Assembly: GCF_000003195.3 (NCBI RefSeq)
Contig: NC_012879.2
Location: 36,511,596-36,575,595 of the forward strand
Reading direction: 5' to 3'
Length of the DNA: 64,000 nucleotides
Origin: Sorghum bicolor
Lineage: Eukaryota; Streptophyta; Magnoliopsida; Poales; Poaceae
The notes under the pieces are model-generated. The model did not search any database. It was not told the DNA's origin and saw nothing but the letters and a program-made list of their open reading frames with translations. The position numbers and the translations under genes were made by a program. Below are positions 20,481-32,100 of this stretch, piece by piece. Each line of letters starts with the position of its first letter. Position 1 is the first letter of the stretch.

Positions 20481-21816
20481 TGTTGACGGTCCTTAAGTAC
20501 CAAATTTAATTATCAAATAAACAAATAAAAGGATCCAAATGTAACCAACACTCAGACTTAGGGTTTTATCTGACAGATGTCCATGAGTTTTGGTGTTTGT
20601 CTATTTCTACAGGGGGTTATCAGGAAATATGGAGGAAAGGCCCACATGTCGGGTTTACATAGAGATATTAATGTGCTGTGCAATTTAGTATCATCTAGAA
20701 GACTCCAGAAGCCACGGGAACGAACGGGAAGCTGAGCGGGCTCGGGGACAGGGCGCCCGCCCTACTCCTTAGGGCGCCCGCCCTACTTTTTCCACCAATC
20801 ACACTCTACTTCGCGGATTATGCTCCACCAACCTAAAGAATCAAGGAGAACAGTTCAATCAATGTCGGTTTGATCCGACGGCCTACGTTCACTTGAGGGG
20901 ACTATATAAGCAGGACCCCTGGCCCCTCGAGGAAAAACCCCTTGATCCCTATTCATTATTCATAAACAGAGCAAAAGCTAGTGTTTGGAGATGAGAGCTC
21001 TCCTCTCTTCTCTAAATTAGAGTAGATCCAGATAGTAGCGAGATGGAGAGCGAGGGAGGATTGGAGGAGATCAATGTTGGTTCTTCCTCCGGTTGTACTT
21101 CGCCATGATCAAGCTATAATCAAGCTTGCTCATGGGATGACTCTGGTAATCTACTTCTATTTCATTATGGAATTAGTATCCATGTATGTTCTGGTTCACA
21201 ACTCTTTTGAGTACTTTATTTTATAGGATGCTATAGGTGAGAGTTGTAGTATAGGTGTAAGCGTGGTGCTTACACCTAGATTACTTGTGGATATCCCCTA
21301 TCTAGCCGGATCGTGTGGTAGGCTGTGTAGGTGACAGTTTCGTTGGTCCCCTGTAGTCCACCTCCTGTTAGCAAGACTGGTAGGGTTTATCGGCCTATGG
21401 ATAAGCATCCTTTGTAGTGTATTCTTATCACGTGGTTCGTCCCAGACATAGACATACCTCTTTGATGTAGAGAAACCATAGTTATCCTCTCTATTATCCA
21501 ACCATCGCCCATATACTAGATTGCTCTACTCTCTATTCCCATATTATCACCCATTGTTATCTTACCTTTAATATTATTCTTATTCAATTCTACCATCTTT
21601 CCTATTTACACCTACTTATCTATCTAGGTTAAGTTAGAGCGTAGATCAGTTCTCCCGTTTCCCTGTGGATACGATAAAACCTTTAACCGGGTAAAAGCTA
21701 CAACGGTATCCGTGCACTTGCAGATTTATCTGTGTGCGTATAAATACCATAGTACACTCTAGTGCCATGCTGGCGATGACAACCTAGTATTCAAGTGGTG
21801 TTAGAAAGTGTCAACA
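20481..21816 (+). repeat. Athila-like LTR (3' LTR of A2, 'D')
   Basis: The LTR is 1336 bp, TGTTGACGG...GTGTCAACA. Two copies of AGGGCGCCCGCCCT lie at 20750-20763 and 20771-20784, and the TATA box (TATATAAG) at 20903-20910. A degenerate primer-site-like stretch is at 21760-21776. It is not followed by a primer site, so it ends the tandem array. The flank GCGCC should match the flank left of the window if this is one insertion. Confidence 0.88.
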
Positions 21817-22096
21817 GCGCCCGTCACCTCCACCTGGTCAGGACACATCACCGCTCCGCATGGCTGCCTTAAGGAGCCATCTGGTACATTGTTTTGATGT
21901 CGGTTTTATCCAAGGGCTGCATGTGGGTGTCACATGGATTGTGGTCTTTCTAACATGTAACAGAAGAGTTCCAACACGTGAAACTACTCCACCGACTTGG
22001 GGAACCGCCTCTAGGAGCAAGTAGGAGCCGTAGGATCGAAAGGTGGTTGCATCGAGTGGCGCCCGCCACTTTGGGCATGGCGTCCGCCACTCCACT
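21817..22096 (+). repeat. LTR-like U3 scrap
   Basis: It shares GTCGGTTTTATCCAAGGGC wording with the U3 of A and D, and carries GGCGCCCGCC and GGCGTCCGCC GC motifs at about 22059-22092. No ends, primer site or coding potential are seen. It is probably an old Athila-like U3 fragment between D and E. Confidence 0.45.
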
Positions 22097-25000
22097 TGTA
22101 ACAGAACCGCCCAAATTATAAGAGATTAAGCCTGATAGCGACCATTTCTACAGTAAAACTACCGAGCTTAAGCCCATATAATCCCTGTAGTTAGTGAAAT
22201 CTCGAAGGATTTCAAACCACAATTCGTACGTACAGCCAAGATCGTAATAAGTTCAGCGGTCACCATTAACAATTACATCTAGTTCACCACATTCATTAAA
22301 ATACATCGGAGTACTTAAAATTATTACAAACCAAGTTCTCAAGTAGCGGAAGATTCATAGTTCGAAAGTAACACACACACGTTTAGTCTGGTACAGTGCC
22401 ATAGTTCGGTCATTCCCACAAAAGCAAAAGAGAAGGTAGAGTGACCATCGCCCTTGGTCTATTCATCGCCCATTGCTGGGTACAAGCAGAGGATGCAATA
22501 ACCATAGTACATTTGACCATCTGCAAAACAACATGGGAATAGAACCCTGAGTACGAGAATGTACTCAGCTAGACTTACCCGTCATAAACCAAAAATAAAG
22601 ACTCTTCAAGGATCATGAAGGTTGTATGGTGGGGTAGCTGAGACTTTTTGCATAAAAGCATTACTCCACTAAAATATAGCCTAAAAACCTTTCTTCTTTT
22701 AATTAGCTCAAGTTTGATATCATCATTACCTATTATCTAGGTTTGCACATGTACTATTGCAAACAAGTGTAGTAATATGATGGTACCTCATCATAGCATT
22801 CATAAATTATTTATCATCATAACCCAATTGTTCCATAGTCCTTACTACGAGGACAGGGCTCATGTCAAGTGCTCACTATCTAGGAGCGATGGCGATTCGA
22901 ATTGATTTCTGACCAGCTGGCGAGTTATTCCCCACACAAACCACACTCTCTGATCAAGTGAGCTACAGATCACCTTATTGCACTATCCAGGACCAATTCG
23001 CGGGATCGAGAGGCACCGCCCGTACCCGAGGACCATTCCGACGACCAAGGTATCCAAGGTATACCAAGGTTGCGCGCCGCGCCCTCGTCGTTCTCCTCAA
23101 CCATCACCAATACAGCGTGTACATCGGGCCGATTCCCAGCCCGGATAGTGCTCAGGCTTCGCGGTCGGAACGACTTATCCTTCCAGCTAAGTGTGGGGCA
23201 TGCTTTCAACATGACAAGAGGGTTGTCAACGATCGGTCCTTAATCGACACAGGTAGGGGCACTACGGTCAACCCCACGATAAGACCCTGCCCGGTCTCAA
23301 ATTCCTTTCCACACTTGGTTAGTTTTTTCCAAAACAATTACAGCTAATCAAACAGGTGTCCTCCTATATCTCGCAGGTGACAGGGAATCATCCGACTTCT
23401 ACCGGTCTAAGCAAGCTAAGCATGGACTCCGTGCCTATCTACATAGGGCAAGGTAGATAAACAAGTGGTGATACCAAGGAGTACATATGCATCAACGGTA
23501 TCAAGCAATTCCTATCACTTAAATGCAGCATAGTGGAACAAGCATAATATATCATTTAAGTTAGCGAGAATAGGGAGACTTAGAAGGCTCCAGGGCTTGC
23601 CTTTCTCAAACGTGCTCGGCTTGTGATCCGGTCACTCCTGCAACTCTTCTCCGGGCTCTGGTCCTCCCAGAAGTTCCTGCTCCTAGGTCTCGTCCTGCTC
23701 CTCGGGTCCCACCTCCTTTTCCTGTGAGCCTCTATGATGCATGTGTGCTCATGAGTGGAGTGCGAGATGCCCGGGATGCAATGCTTATACAAGTGGATAC
23801 CAGATGACCATGACATGATGCATAGATGATATAAGTGGTCATTTCTACAAGGTAGTCAACATCGTCCAAGAACAAGAAATCGAACTAGGCATCTATTGCA
23901 TTCTCTTCTACAAGTTGTCTTCATGGTTAACCAGCAAGCTAACATGATGCTTCAAAGATACACCAAACAATCTTTTATTCTATTTATTTCATGCACAACA
24001 ATTCTTATTTTATTTAATCACTTTTGGACCTACAAAAGTAGCATATATTTCTATTTAACAATAAATTCCATAAAAATTACAGTGGATCACAATCCAACCA
24101 TAAAGTCTACCATAAATTTTTCATAATATTTGAACATTTATTTTGGGCTACAAAAATTACAAGATTAATCCATATAATTAAGTATAGTTACCCTACTGTT
24201 GTGTAAGTGTCAAACAGCAGATTTCATATTTTTATAATTTACTTATTAACATAAGAAACACCCACAAAAATTTTCAGATTAATTGCATGATCCAATTATT
24301 TATTAAAAATCATAAACCACTGCCATACAAGCATTTAAATCATCATAAATTAATTCTTACAGCAAATAATGTGTAACATATTTTTGCCAGAGACTAATCG
24401 TCCATGCAGAGCCAACAAAACAAGTTTCATATTTTTCTGTGCTATATTTTAATTACCATGCATTATCCAAAATTCAGCAAAAACATGGATTAAATATTTT
24501 TGTACAGAAAAGTTGTTCAAACATGACAAACAACCATACCAAACTATAGATCTGAAATTATAGAACACTCCACAATTTATTTTATCAATTTTGGAGCCAT
24601 ATATCTCAAGATATGGATTTTATAGCATTTAAACTATTTTCTGGAAATCATTTTCTGAAAACCAATTCAAAACCGGGATGAAAAATACTAAAGACACCCA
24701 GATCTCTACCCGCCTCGGTCCCCTTGCGACTAACAGTGGGTCCCCGACCCCACTGGTCAGTGTGACCGAGAGGGAGAGCACCTCCGACGAGCGGTTCTCG
24801 TCGGCGGTGAGGTCTCCGGCCACGGGGTGAGCACCAACGTGCTCCCCGCAGCAAGGCGCACCCGAGGGTGTCCTTGGATCGGCCGGAAGATGACCGGAGC
24901 ACCCCCGGGCATGCATGGCGGCTCGGCGGCGCAGCTCGCCGTGGCCAGGCCTCTCCGGTGGGGTAGAACGCGCGTGAGGAATCGTCCGAGCTTCCTCACC

Positions 25001-26011
25001 ATGCTACGAACCTAACGCGCCCAAAAGCAAGCGAAACGAGGCAGAAACGAGCAGGTTTCGACGCGGCGGACCACTCCGACGAGGTCGGAGAAACTCCGGC
25101 GAGCGATTCAGGGCTCGTGGCGGTTTCTCACCTAGGTAGAGCGTGCGCAGGGGCTTACCGCGAGGAAGACGAGTGCAGCGGTGGTTTTGGCGCAGAGAAT
25201 GGGCCACTGGCTTGGCCGGCGGCGAGCGGCGAAGCTCGGCCAGCAATGGCGCCGCGGCAGCCGCTGCTGCTCCTGCGCTCGCGAACAGGGGAGGAGAGGG
25301 AGCGGGGAGGGGACAGAATGGGGGTGCCTGGGGAAGTGGGGTGGCGTCCCGACCGGGATAAGCCGGTCGGCTGCGGCGGGTCCACGACGCCGTCGTACGG
25401 CCGCCACGTGGCCGGCGTCGGGTGGATCAAGGCGGGCGCCCGCGCGCGGGAGAGAGGGGAGGGAAAAACGGGCCGCGCGACTTCGATGGGCCGAAAGGGA
25501 GGCGGGTCGGCCCAGCCACGCCTGCACCCTTTTCTTTTTTTTGAATTTATTTTCTCCAAAAAGCTTAAAGAAGATTTTTGAAGCCTTTGCAGAACTTTTC
25601 AGGGGTTGGGGTAAAAAGAAGAATTGTTCCCCACAAAATTCCCTACAACTTTGCTCTAATAAGCAAATTCAAATTCCAAATAGAATTTGAATCACAAATT
25701 AAAACTAGTTCTAGGTTTTTAATAAATTCATTTTAGGGATTTTTGGTATAAATTCCATTTCTCAATTTCTATAGCTCCAAAAATTTCACAAAATTACTCT
25801 TAAATCTTCTAACACATATTTCAACCTAACTTGGTCATTTCAAACAATTTAGAAGCAAGTATAATATTTTTACCATATTTAATTCACATAAAATAAAGCA
25901 CGTAAAATCACACTTGAATGAATGACATGCTCATGTGATGCTATGCTTGATGAGGATGCTTATGGATGAGTTTATGAGACTAAGTGCATGTTTAACACCT
26001 AGGGTGTTACA
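22097..26011 (-). repeat. 3' LTR of Tekay/Del element E (minus strand)
   Basis: On the minus strand it runs TGTAACACCC...CTGTTACA, 3915 bp, adjoining a polypurine tract at its upstream end. It shares a highly similar block with the LTR of G (22880-23400 here against 61790-62180 on the other strand). A GC-rich segment lies at about 24700-25520. The left flank is CCACT (22092-22096). Confidence 0.82.
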
Positions 26012-26047
26012 GCCCTTCCCCCCTTAGAGAAATCTCGTCCCGAGATT
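26012..26047 (-). promoter_or_regulatory. Polypurine tract and hairpin of E
   Basis: Minus strand: AATCTCG-GGA-CGAGATT (26031-26047), a perfect 7-bp stem, then TTCTCTAAGGGGGGAAGGGC to the LTR start. The hairpin core CTCGGGACGAG matches the pre-tract hairpin of Athila-like B. Confidence 0.8.
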
Positions 26048-26069
26048 TTGGGTTACTAACCATTTCTTA

Positions 26070-26330
26070 TGAAATTTTGGATAAACTATTTTTAGGTAAT
26101 CCTCGGTTTCCCAGGTGACATCTCTATCATCATGATGAGTCCACACCACCTTATAGGTCTTGACAACTCTATTTCGGTTACCCGCTCTTTGGTATCTACG
26201 ATACGCACTGGCTGCTCCTTATATTCTAAGTCTGCCTTTATCTTGATTCCTCGAGGTTCGATCCTTTATTCAGGCACTTTTAAACATTTTCATAGCTGTG
26301 ACACATGGAAAACTGGAAACATCGAGCTCA
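26070..26330 (-). pseudogene. Chromodomain end of E pol
   Basis: After FHVSQL the frame breaks, but DLEYKEQP and downstream pieces resembling the chromodomain core (VVWTHHD, DVTWETED, FHKKW in shifting frames) can be read. Chromodomains of chromoviral integrases steer insertion to marked chromatin. At least one stop and one frameshift are present. Confidence 0.6.
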
Positions 26331-27410
26331 TCTCCTCTGGTAACTGAATCTTGTAGGCCACAGGGCCTTTTCCCTCTAGTATCTGATACGGTCCCACGTA
26401 TCTAGGTGCAAGCTTGCTTCGAACTCGGAAACGTTGAACCTTCTTCATTGGTGTAACCTTGAGGTAAACATAATCACCTACATTGAACTCAAGTGGCCTT
26501 CTTCTCTTGTCGGCATAACTCTTCTGTCGTGGTTGTGCTGCTGTCATGTGTTGTTGTATGATTTGCACCTTTTTCTCAGCCTGGTTCACGAAGTCGATAC
26601 CGTAGTATCTCCTTTCACCAGGTTCGACCCAGTTTAACGGAGTTCTACACTTGCGACCATACAATGCTTTGAACGGAGCCATCTGGATACTTTCTTGATA
26701 GCTATTGTTGTACGAGAATTCGGCCATATGTAACCATGATTCCCATGATCCCTTGGATGATAACACACAAGCCCTCAGCATATCTTCGAGCACTTGATTG
26801 AGTCTTTCCGTTTGACATAAGGTTTGGGGATGATACGCTGTGCTTCTTATCAGACTAGTCCCCAAACTCTTATGCATTTGCTCCTAGAAATGAGCGGTGA
26901 ACTATGGTCCTCTATCTGATATGATGGTCTTGGGAATACCATGCAGCTTGACAATCTCGGCTAGATACAGATCAGCGTACTCGGGAGGTCAGTAACGAGT
27001 CTTAACAGGAATGAAATGAGCCGACTTGGTCAATCGTTCTATGGTTACCCAAATCAAGTCATTCCCCTTTCGTGTTGTCGGTAAACCTGTGAAAAAGTCC
27101 ATACTGACATCTTCCCATTTTCGCTCTTGAACTGGCAACGGTTGCAACAGACCTGCAGGTTTCATATGTATAGCCTTGACTCTACAACACGTGTCACAAC
27201 GGGCCACATATGCTGCTATCTCTTTCTTCATTTTGGTCCACCAAAAGTGAGACCTTAGATCTTGATACATCTTACTACTACCAGGATGAATAGAAAGCTT
27301 GGAGAGATGTGCTTCATCCATGATGTGGTTCTTTAATTCTCGATTCTTCGGGACTACCAACCGGTGCTGAAACCACAATACCCCTTTTTCATCAACTCAG
27401 AACTGAGTCT
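26331..27410 (-). pseudogene. Integrase of E, decayed
   Basis: The zinc-binding part is at about 27200-27320 (H...H...CDTCC pattern, with FWWTKMKKEIAAYVARCDTC). The core start is SMDFFTGLP near 27080-27110. A break at about 26880-26990 removes the second Asp region from the open frame. Downstream, AYHPQTLCQTERLNQ keeps the catalytic Glu. The GPY/F-like C-terminal part includes LAPRYVGPYQI. The enzyme would insert the cDNA; here frame breaks at about 26880-26990 and the stop near 27379-27396 make it inactive. Confidence 0.82.
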
Positions 27411-28030
27411 TTGGGTCGCCTTTGATCTTTTCCTTGATGTGGAAAATACCCTTGTCTGTTTTCTGACCTTCAATGACTTGGCTTTCAAGTGAACAACTGA
27501 GATGTATGTGACATAAGACTTCAGGGTGCATGAGATTGAAACCATCTTCAAACAACGGTTGAACCACTTGATAATGCGGTTTGCGACTCAAAGCGTCTGC
27601 TACCACATTAGCCTTGCCTGGATGATAATGGACCTCTAGATTGTAATCCTTAATCAACTCTAACCATCTTCGTTCCCTCATATTCAGCTCGGACTGAGTG
27701 AAGATGTATTTCAGACTCTTATGATCTGTGTAGATATGACACTTGTTTCCTAGCAAATAGTGGCTCTAGATCTTCAAAGCGTGCACTACTGCTGCTAACT
27801 TGAGGTCGTGAGTTGGGTAGTTCACTTCGTGCTTTCTCAACTGTCATGAAGCGTAAGCTATAACTCTGCCATCTTGCATCAGCACACATCCTAAACCACT
27901 TTTTGATGCGTCGCAAAACACATCAAAAGGCTTCTCGATATTGGGTTGTGCCAGAACGGGAGCGGTGGTTAGCAACTCTCGCAAGGTGCGGAAGGCTAGT
28001 TCACACCCTTCTGTCCAGACAAACTTATGA
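27411..28030 (-). pseudogene. RNase H of E, decayed
   Basis: It reads [14 protein letters not shown], then [29 protein letters not shown] and ending [14 protein letters not shown], the usual Ty3/gypsy RNase H sequence. A frame break lies between about 27757 and 27843. Its role would be removal of RNA from the RNA-DNA hybrid. Confidence 0.82.
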
Positions 28031-28996
28031 TCCTTTTGTAGCAAACTGGTCATTGGCTTAGCAATCTTGGAAAAGTCAGGTATGAAACGACGGTAATACC
28101 CAGCTTGGCTAAGAAAGCTTCGAACTTCCGAGACAGAAGTTGGTGCCTTCCAGTCCATGACTTCCTGTACCTTTGACGGATCCACAGCAATCCCTTCTTC
28201 AGACAGAATATGCCCTAGGAAAGGAACTTTCTTCAGCCAGAACTCACACTTGCTAAACTTTGCATACAACTGATGATCTCGCAGTCATGTTAGCACAACT
28301 CTTAGATGCTCGGCGTGATCTTGCTCATTCTCTGAACAAACCAGAATGTTATCGATGAACACCACCACAAACTTGTCTAACTCTGGCATAAAGACGGAGT
28401 TCATCAGATACATAAAGTTTGCAGGAGCATTTGTCAACCCAAAGGACATGACAAGATACTCATACAACCCATATCTAGTGGAAAAAGCAGTCTTCGGGAT
28501 ATCTTACAGACGGATCTTGATTTGGTGATACTCGGACCTCAAATCTATCTTGGAAAACACTTTGGCTGGACAACTAATCAAACAAGATATCAATCCTTGG
28601 CAATGGATACTTATTTTTGATTGTCACCGCATTGAGTGGACGGTAGTCCACGCACATACGTAATGATTGATCCTTCTTTTTCACAAACAACGCCGGACAA
28701 CTCCATTCTGATGAACTTGGCCGGATAAAACCTTTATCCAACAACTCCTTTAGTTGATTATTCAATTCCACAAGCTCATTAGGCAGCATCCTGTATGGCC
28801 TCCTAGATATCGGTAAGGTACCTGGTATTAACTCTATTGCAAACTCTACTTCCCTATCTGGGGGAAGTCCTGGCAGCTCTTCGGGAAAAACATCAGGGAA
28901 CTCACAGACCACTGGTATGTTTTCTAGTGGAACCACCTGTACTGCACACAAAAGACTGGCGAAGTCTAACCGCCGGGGTAGCATGACCTGAAGCAT
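28031..28996 (-). pseudogene. Reverse transcriptase of E, decayed, catalytic Asp lost
   Basis: It reads [47 protein letters not shown] and KYPLPRID. Then a broken stretch (about 28468-28573), MSFGLTNAP and the active site FIDNILV, where FIDDILV is expected: the second catalytic Asp is now Asn. [14 protein letters not shown] and [10 protein letters not shown] follow. Frame breaks occur near 28270-28284 and 28470-28570. The D to N change alone should abolish polymerase activity. Confidence 0.87.
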
Positions 28997-29145
28997 ACCC
29001 TCCCCCTACGGATCTTTAAGGGAGAGTGTTCTATGTCCAGCATCTATAACTGCACCCCAGTCAGTCATCTTATTCATTCCAATGACAACATCCAAAACCG
29101 GCCCTGGCATCACCACAAGGTTTACACGAAACCTTCGGCCACTGA
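28997..29145 (-). pseudogene. C-terminal remnant of E protease
   Basis: VLDVVIGMNKMTDWGAVID is readable, matching the retropepsin C-terminal GMDWL...D pattern of chromoviruses. A TAG stop separates it from the RT frame near 29010. The N-terminal part with the active site is cut off by the insertion of F at 29146. Confidence 0.65.
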
Positions 29146-32100
29146 TGTAACACCCCAGGTGTTTGTCTTGCATTTTGGCACTCACATTTCATGAGCATAA
29201 GCATCAATTGTTCATATATGATAGTATGAAACATACTTTGATGTTGTGACAAGTGAATGCTTGATGATCCTGCATAATAAAGCTTGTGGTTGCTGATGGT
29301 GCTTCTTTCATGTGTATCATCTCCATCTGTACCTAGGTTGATCACTCAAAAAGTTTCGTGAAGTTTGGATTTAAAAGGTCAAATGAAAGGATAAGTTACA
29401 TGCTTGTTGGAATGACCTTATTAAGTGAACGGAACCTTGGGTTACTAACCTAACCTTGCAATCTTGACCAAATGACTCTAGATGAACTCTACAACAAAAG
29501 TCATGAAGGGTTCATGTTGAGCTTGTGCCAAGAAAATGCTTCAATTGCTCTAAAACCCTAGTTTGAGCTTTACCAAGTGGCTACTTTGACCAAAGTGAAA
29601 GTTTGAATTTGGTACAAGTTATGAGGTTTGACCTTAAATAAAAGTTGTAGTTTTGCTTCTGCAGAACAAACTTTATTTAATGATCAAAAGCTAGTTTGGT
29701 ACCGATCCTAGTCAGATTAAGCTCACAAGATTCAATGCAGTGCTGTTTTGGAACTCCAGAATTTTGGCTAAGTCCTCAAGGTGCTCAGTTTCGGGTACCC
29801 TAGTTGGGAGCCTTGTATTTTCCAAAAAATGCTGAACCAGTACAAGATCCTCTAATAAAAGTTGTAGTATAGTTTATATGCTACAAACTTTGTTAAAGTT
29901 ACTAAGTCTGAATCATCTTCCAAGCATGTGAAATAATAGTCACAACGTCGAATCTGCTGTAAATTTCAGCATTTCAAATTTCTAAGTCTGGAAAGTTCGT
30001 CATGTTGGCATCCCGCGTTCTCCTAATTCTTATGAACAACATGCTTAGGTCCAAGGTGCCAAAAGATGACACCAGTTTGACTTTGTTTTGGTCATCAATT
30101 TCGAGTTTTGCTAATCCCCGTCAATACGTTGACACTCATGACTTGGCATCAAGTTTTTTCCTAATCTGTTGGTCTAATGACTGAGCATCCTTAATCAAAG
30201 TTGTAGAGCACGGCGAGATAAGCAAACTTTATTTTTGGCCCAAGGTGCAATTCGGCTCAGAAATGGCCCAAACTGGCGTCCAACCTTCGCTACTTCGCTG
30301 CACACCACGTGTTCGATGAATTGCCTCGTGGCCGCCATGCACCAGTGCGTGCCCCCACCATTGCTGCACATGTGCTCGTGCTCCATCTCTCGTTGGGACA
30401 GCCAAAGGCGCTCACCACTTCCTCATTCACTCGCCCTCACTTCCTCTGCCCTTCCTCTTTCACCTCAGCGCTCGCCTAGGCCGCCATTGTGCCCCTTCCG
30501 TCGCCATAGCAGGTGGCGGTGTGTCGCTCCTTCTGCTGTTGCGCTGCTGCTGCTTCCAGCCGTGGCCAGGAGCTTGGCGTGGCCATGGTTGGCCGCGGCA
30601 AGGGCAGGCAGGCCTGCCACGGCAGTAGCCGGTGACCATTCCTGCGTGAGCCTCAAGCTCGGTCATCCTGCCGGCTCTTTGCTATCGAAAGGAGAGGAAG
30701 AAGGATCTAGGTTTAGAATAAGAAATAACTCAGGGTTCCAGATGGGAAGCCAAGACTCATATGAATATTGTTTGTGGGCTGTGGCGTGATTTCTGAAAAC
30801 TTTAGGGTTCCCGGTGCAAGATCTGTTTTCTTTTCTTTTGCTTTTGCAGATTTTATGGACGAACTTTGGAAATGCATAGAAATTCGTAGAGAAGTCATAA
30901 AATAGCAAATGCGGACTTTTTGTAGTCCTTATGAAATTATCTATGCAGTAGATCTATATTATTGCATATTTTAATTTGAAGCTTTTACGGTAAAAATAGA
31001 TTTGTGCAGTTCAGTTTTAATTGCTTGCTATATTTGTCTTTTTGATAACCACTGTATTATTGCACAAATAAATGTGAAAATATTGTGACAAGCTTTTCAT
31101 ATTATATTTGATGTCTGGTAAAAGTTTTATGAATTTAGGCATGATAGATTAAGAGTTATAAAAATAACAAATACCCTGTGTTGCTTTGCTCCTATTCTGA
31201 GTGGATCTGCATTTTTGTATTGTTTGGCTCAGTTAAGTTGTGAATCATGCCTGGATGAAAATATATGAGTTGTAGTACATTTCATAAGCTTTCCATCAAG
31301 CTAAATAGCATAATTTTTGGTTAAGCATATGTCTAGTTATAGTGGTTTAAAGTACTGTTTCAGTTTCTGTCTAAATCCAGACAGGGATGCATTGTTGTAA
31401 TGTAAGACCTTGTTAGTGTTAGATTTAGCTCTAGATATTTATAACAAAGTTGTTCACAATTTCGTAAGCTTTCTAGAAAGTACACAACCATAAATTATGG
31501 AAATGTGAACCTCAAGTTATAGCTGTTTAATATGGCATGACAGATTCTGTCCATGTTTTGAACAGAGATGTCTTCATGGGGATTGATAAATGGTTTATAA
31601 TTATAAATAAAAATGTGAAAATGGAAAATGTTGGTCCTGTACAATTATATGATATTGTTTTATCATTTTGACATATAATATGGTCATGTGTTTGAAGAAA
31701 ATATGATTTGTGTATTTATCTTATTCTCACATGGTTAATTGCAATAGCAATTTGTCCTTTTCATAGATGTTGACATCTTTATTCAAATGCAGTGAAATTT
31801 ATACAGTGGGCTATGGATAGTATTTAGAAGCTACTGTAATTTTGGTGGAATTTATTGAGCACTTTTGTTATATGTTCTTCAATTCACCTTATTATCCAAA
31901 TAAATTAAGAAATGCATTAAATAGATTTATTTGGTAATGACCACTATGTTTTCTGGTGTTCTTTAGATATGTGCAAACTGTTGGTAACAATGGTTTTGCT
32001 CAAATGCATGTTTGAAACATAAGTTAATAACTAATTGTTTGCAATTGTTGTTTCTGGACAGTTTGTGGAACTGTTTGGATTACACTATGTAAATAATGTT

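Larger units (their letters stand above)
22097..29145 (-). mobile_element. Element E: Tekay/Del chromovirus, 5' part lost
   Basis: A minus-strand element with a 3' LTR and decayed protease (end only), RT, RNase H, integrase and chromodomain. Domain order and the integrase C-terminal chromodomain place it among chromoviruses. It is cut inside the protease by element F at 29146. Gag and the 5' LTR are not seen in the window. Confidence 0.85.

Noticed and set aside
22958..23347. 129-codon plus-strand frame
   Set aside because: It lies inside E's LTR and is not preserved in the homologous block of G.
25117..25690. Overlapping long frames on both strands near 25.1-25.7 kb
   Set aside because: GC-rich LTR segment; frames on both strands with Arg/Gly/Ala-rich peptides and no motif.
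30235..30789. 184-codon plus-strand frame in F's LTR
   Set aside because: It sits in the GC island. The corresponding region of G (50204-50770) is open in different frames with different peptides, so there is no protein-level conservation.
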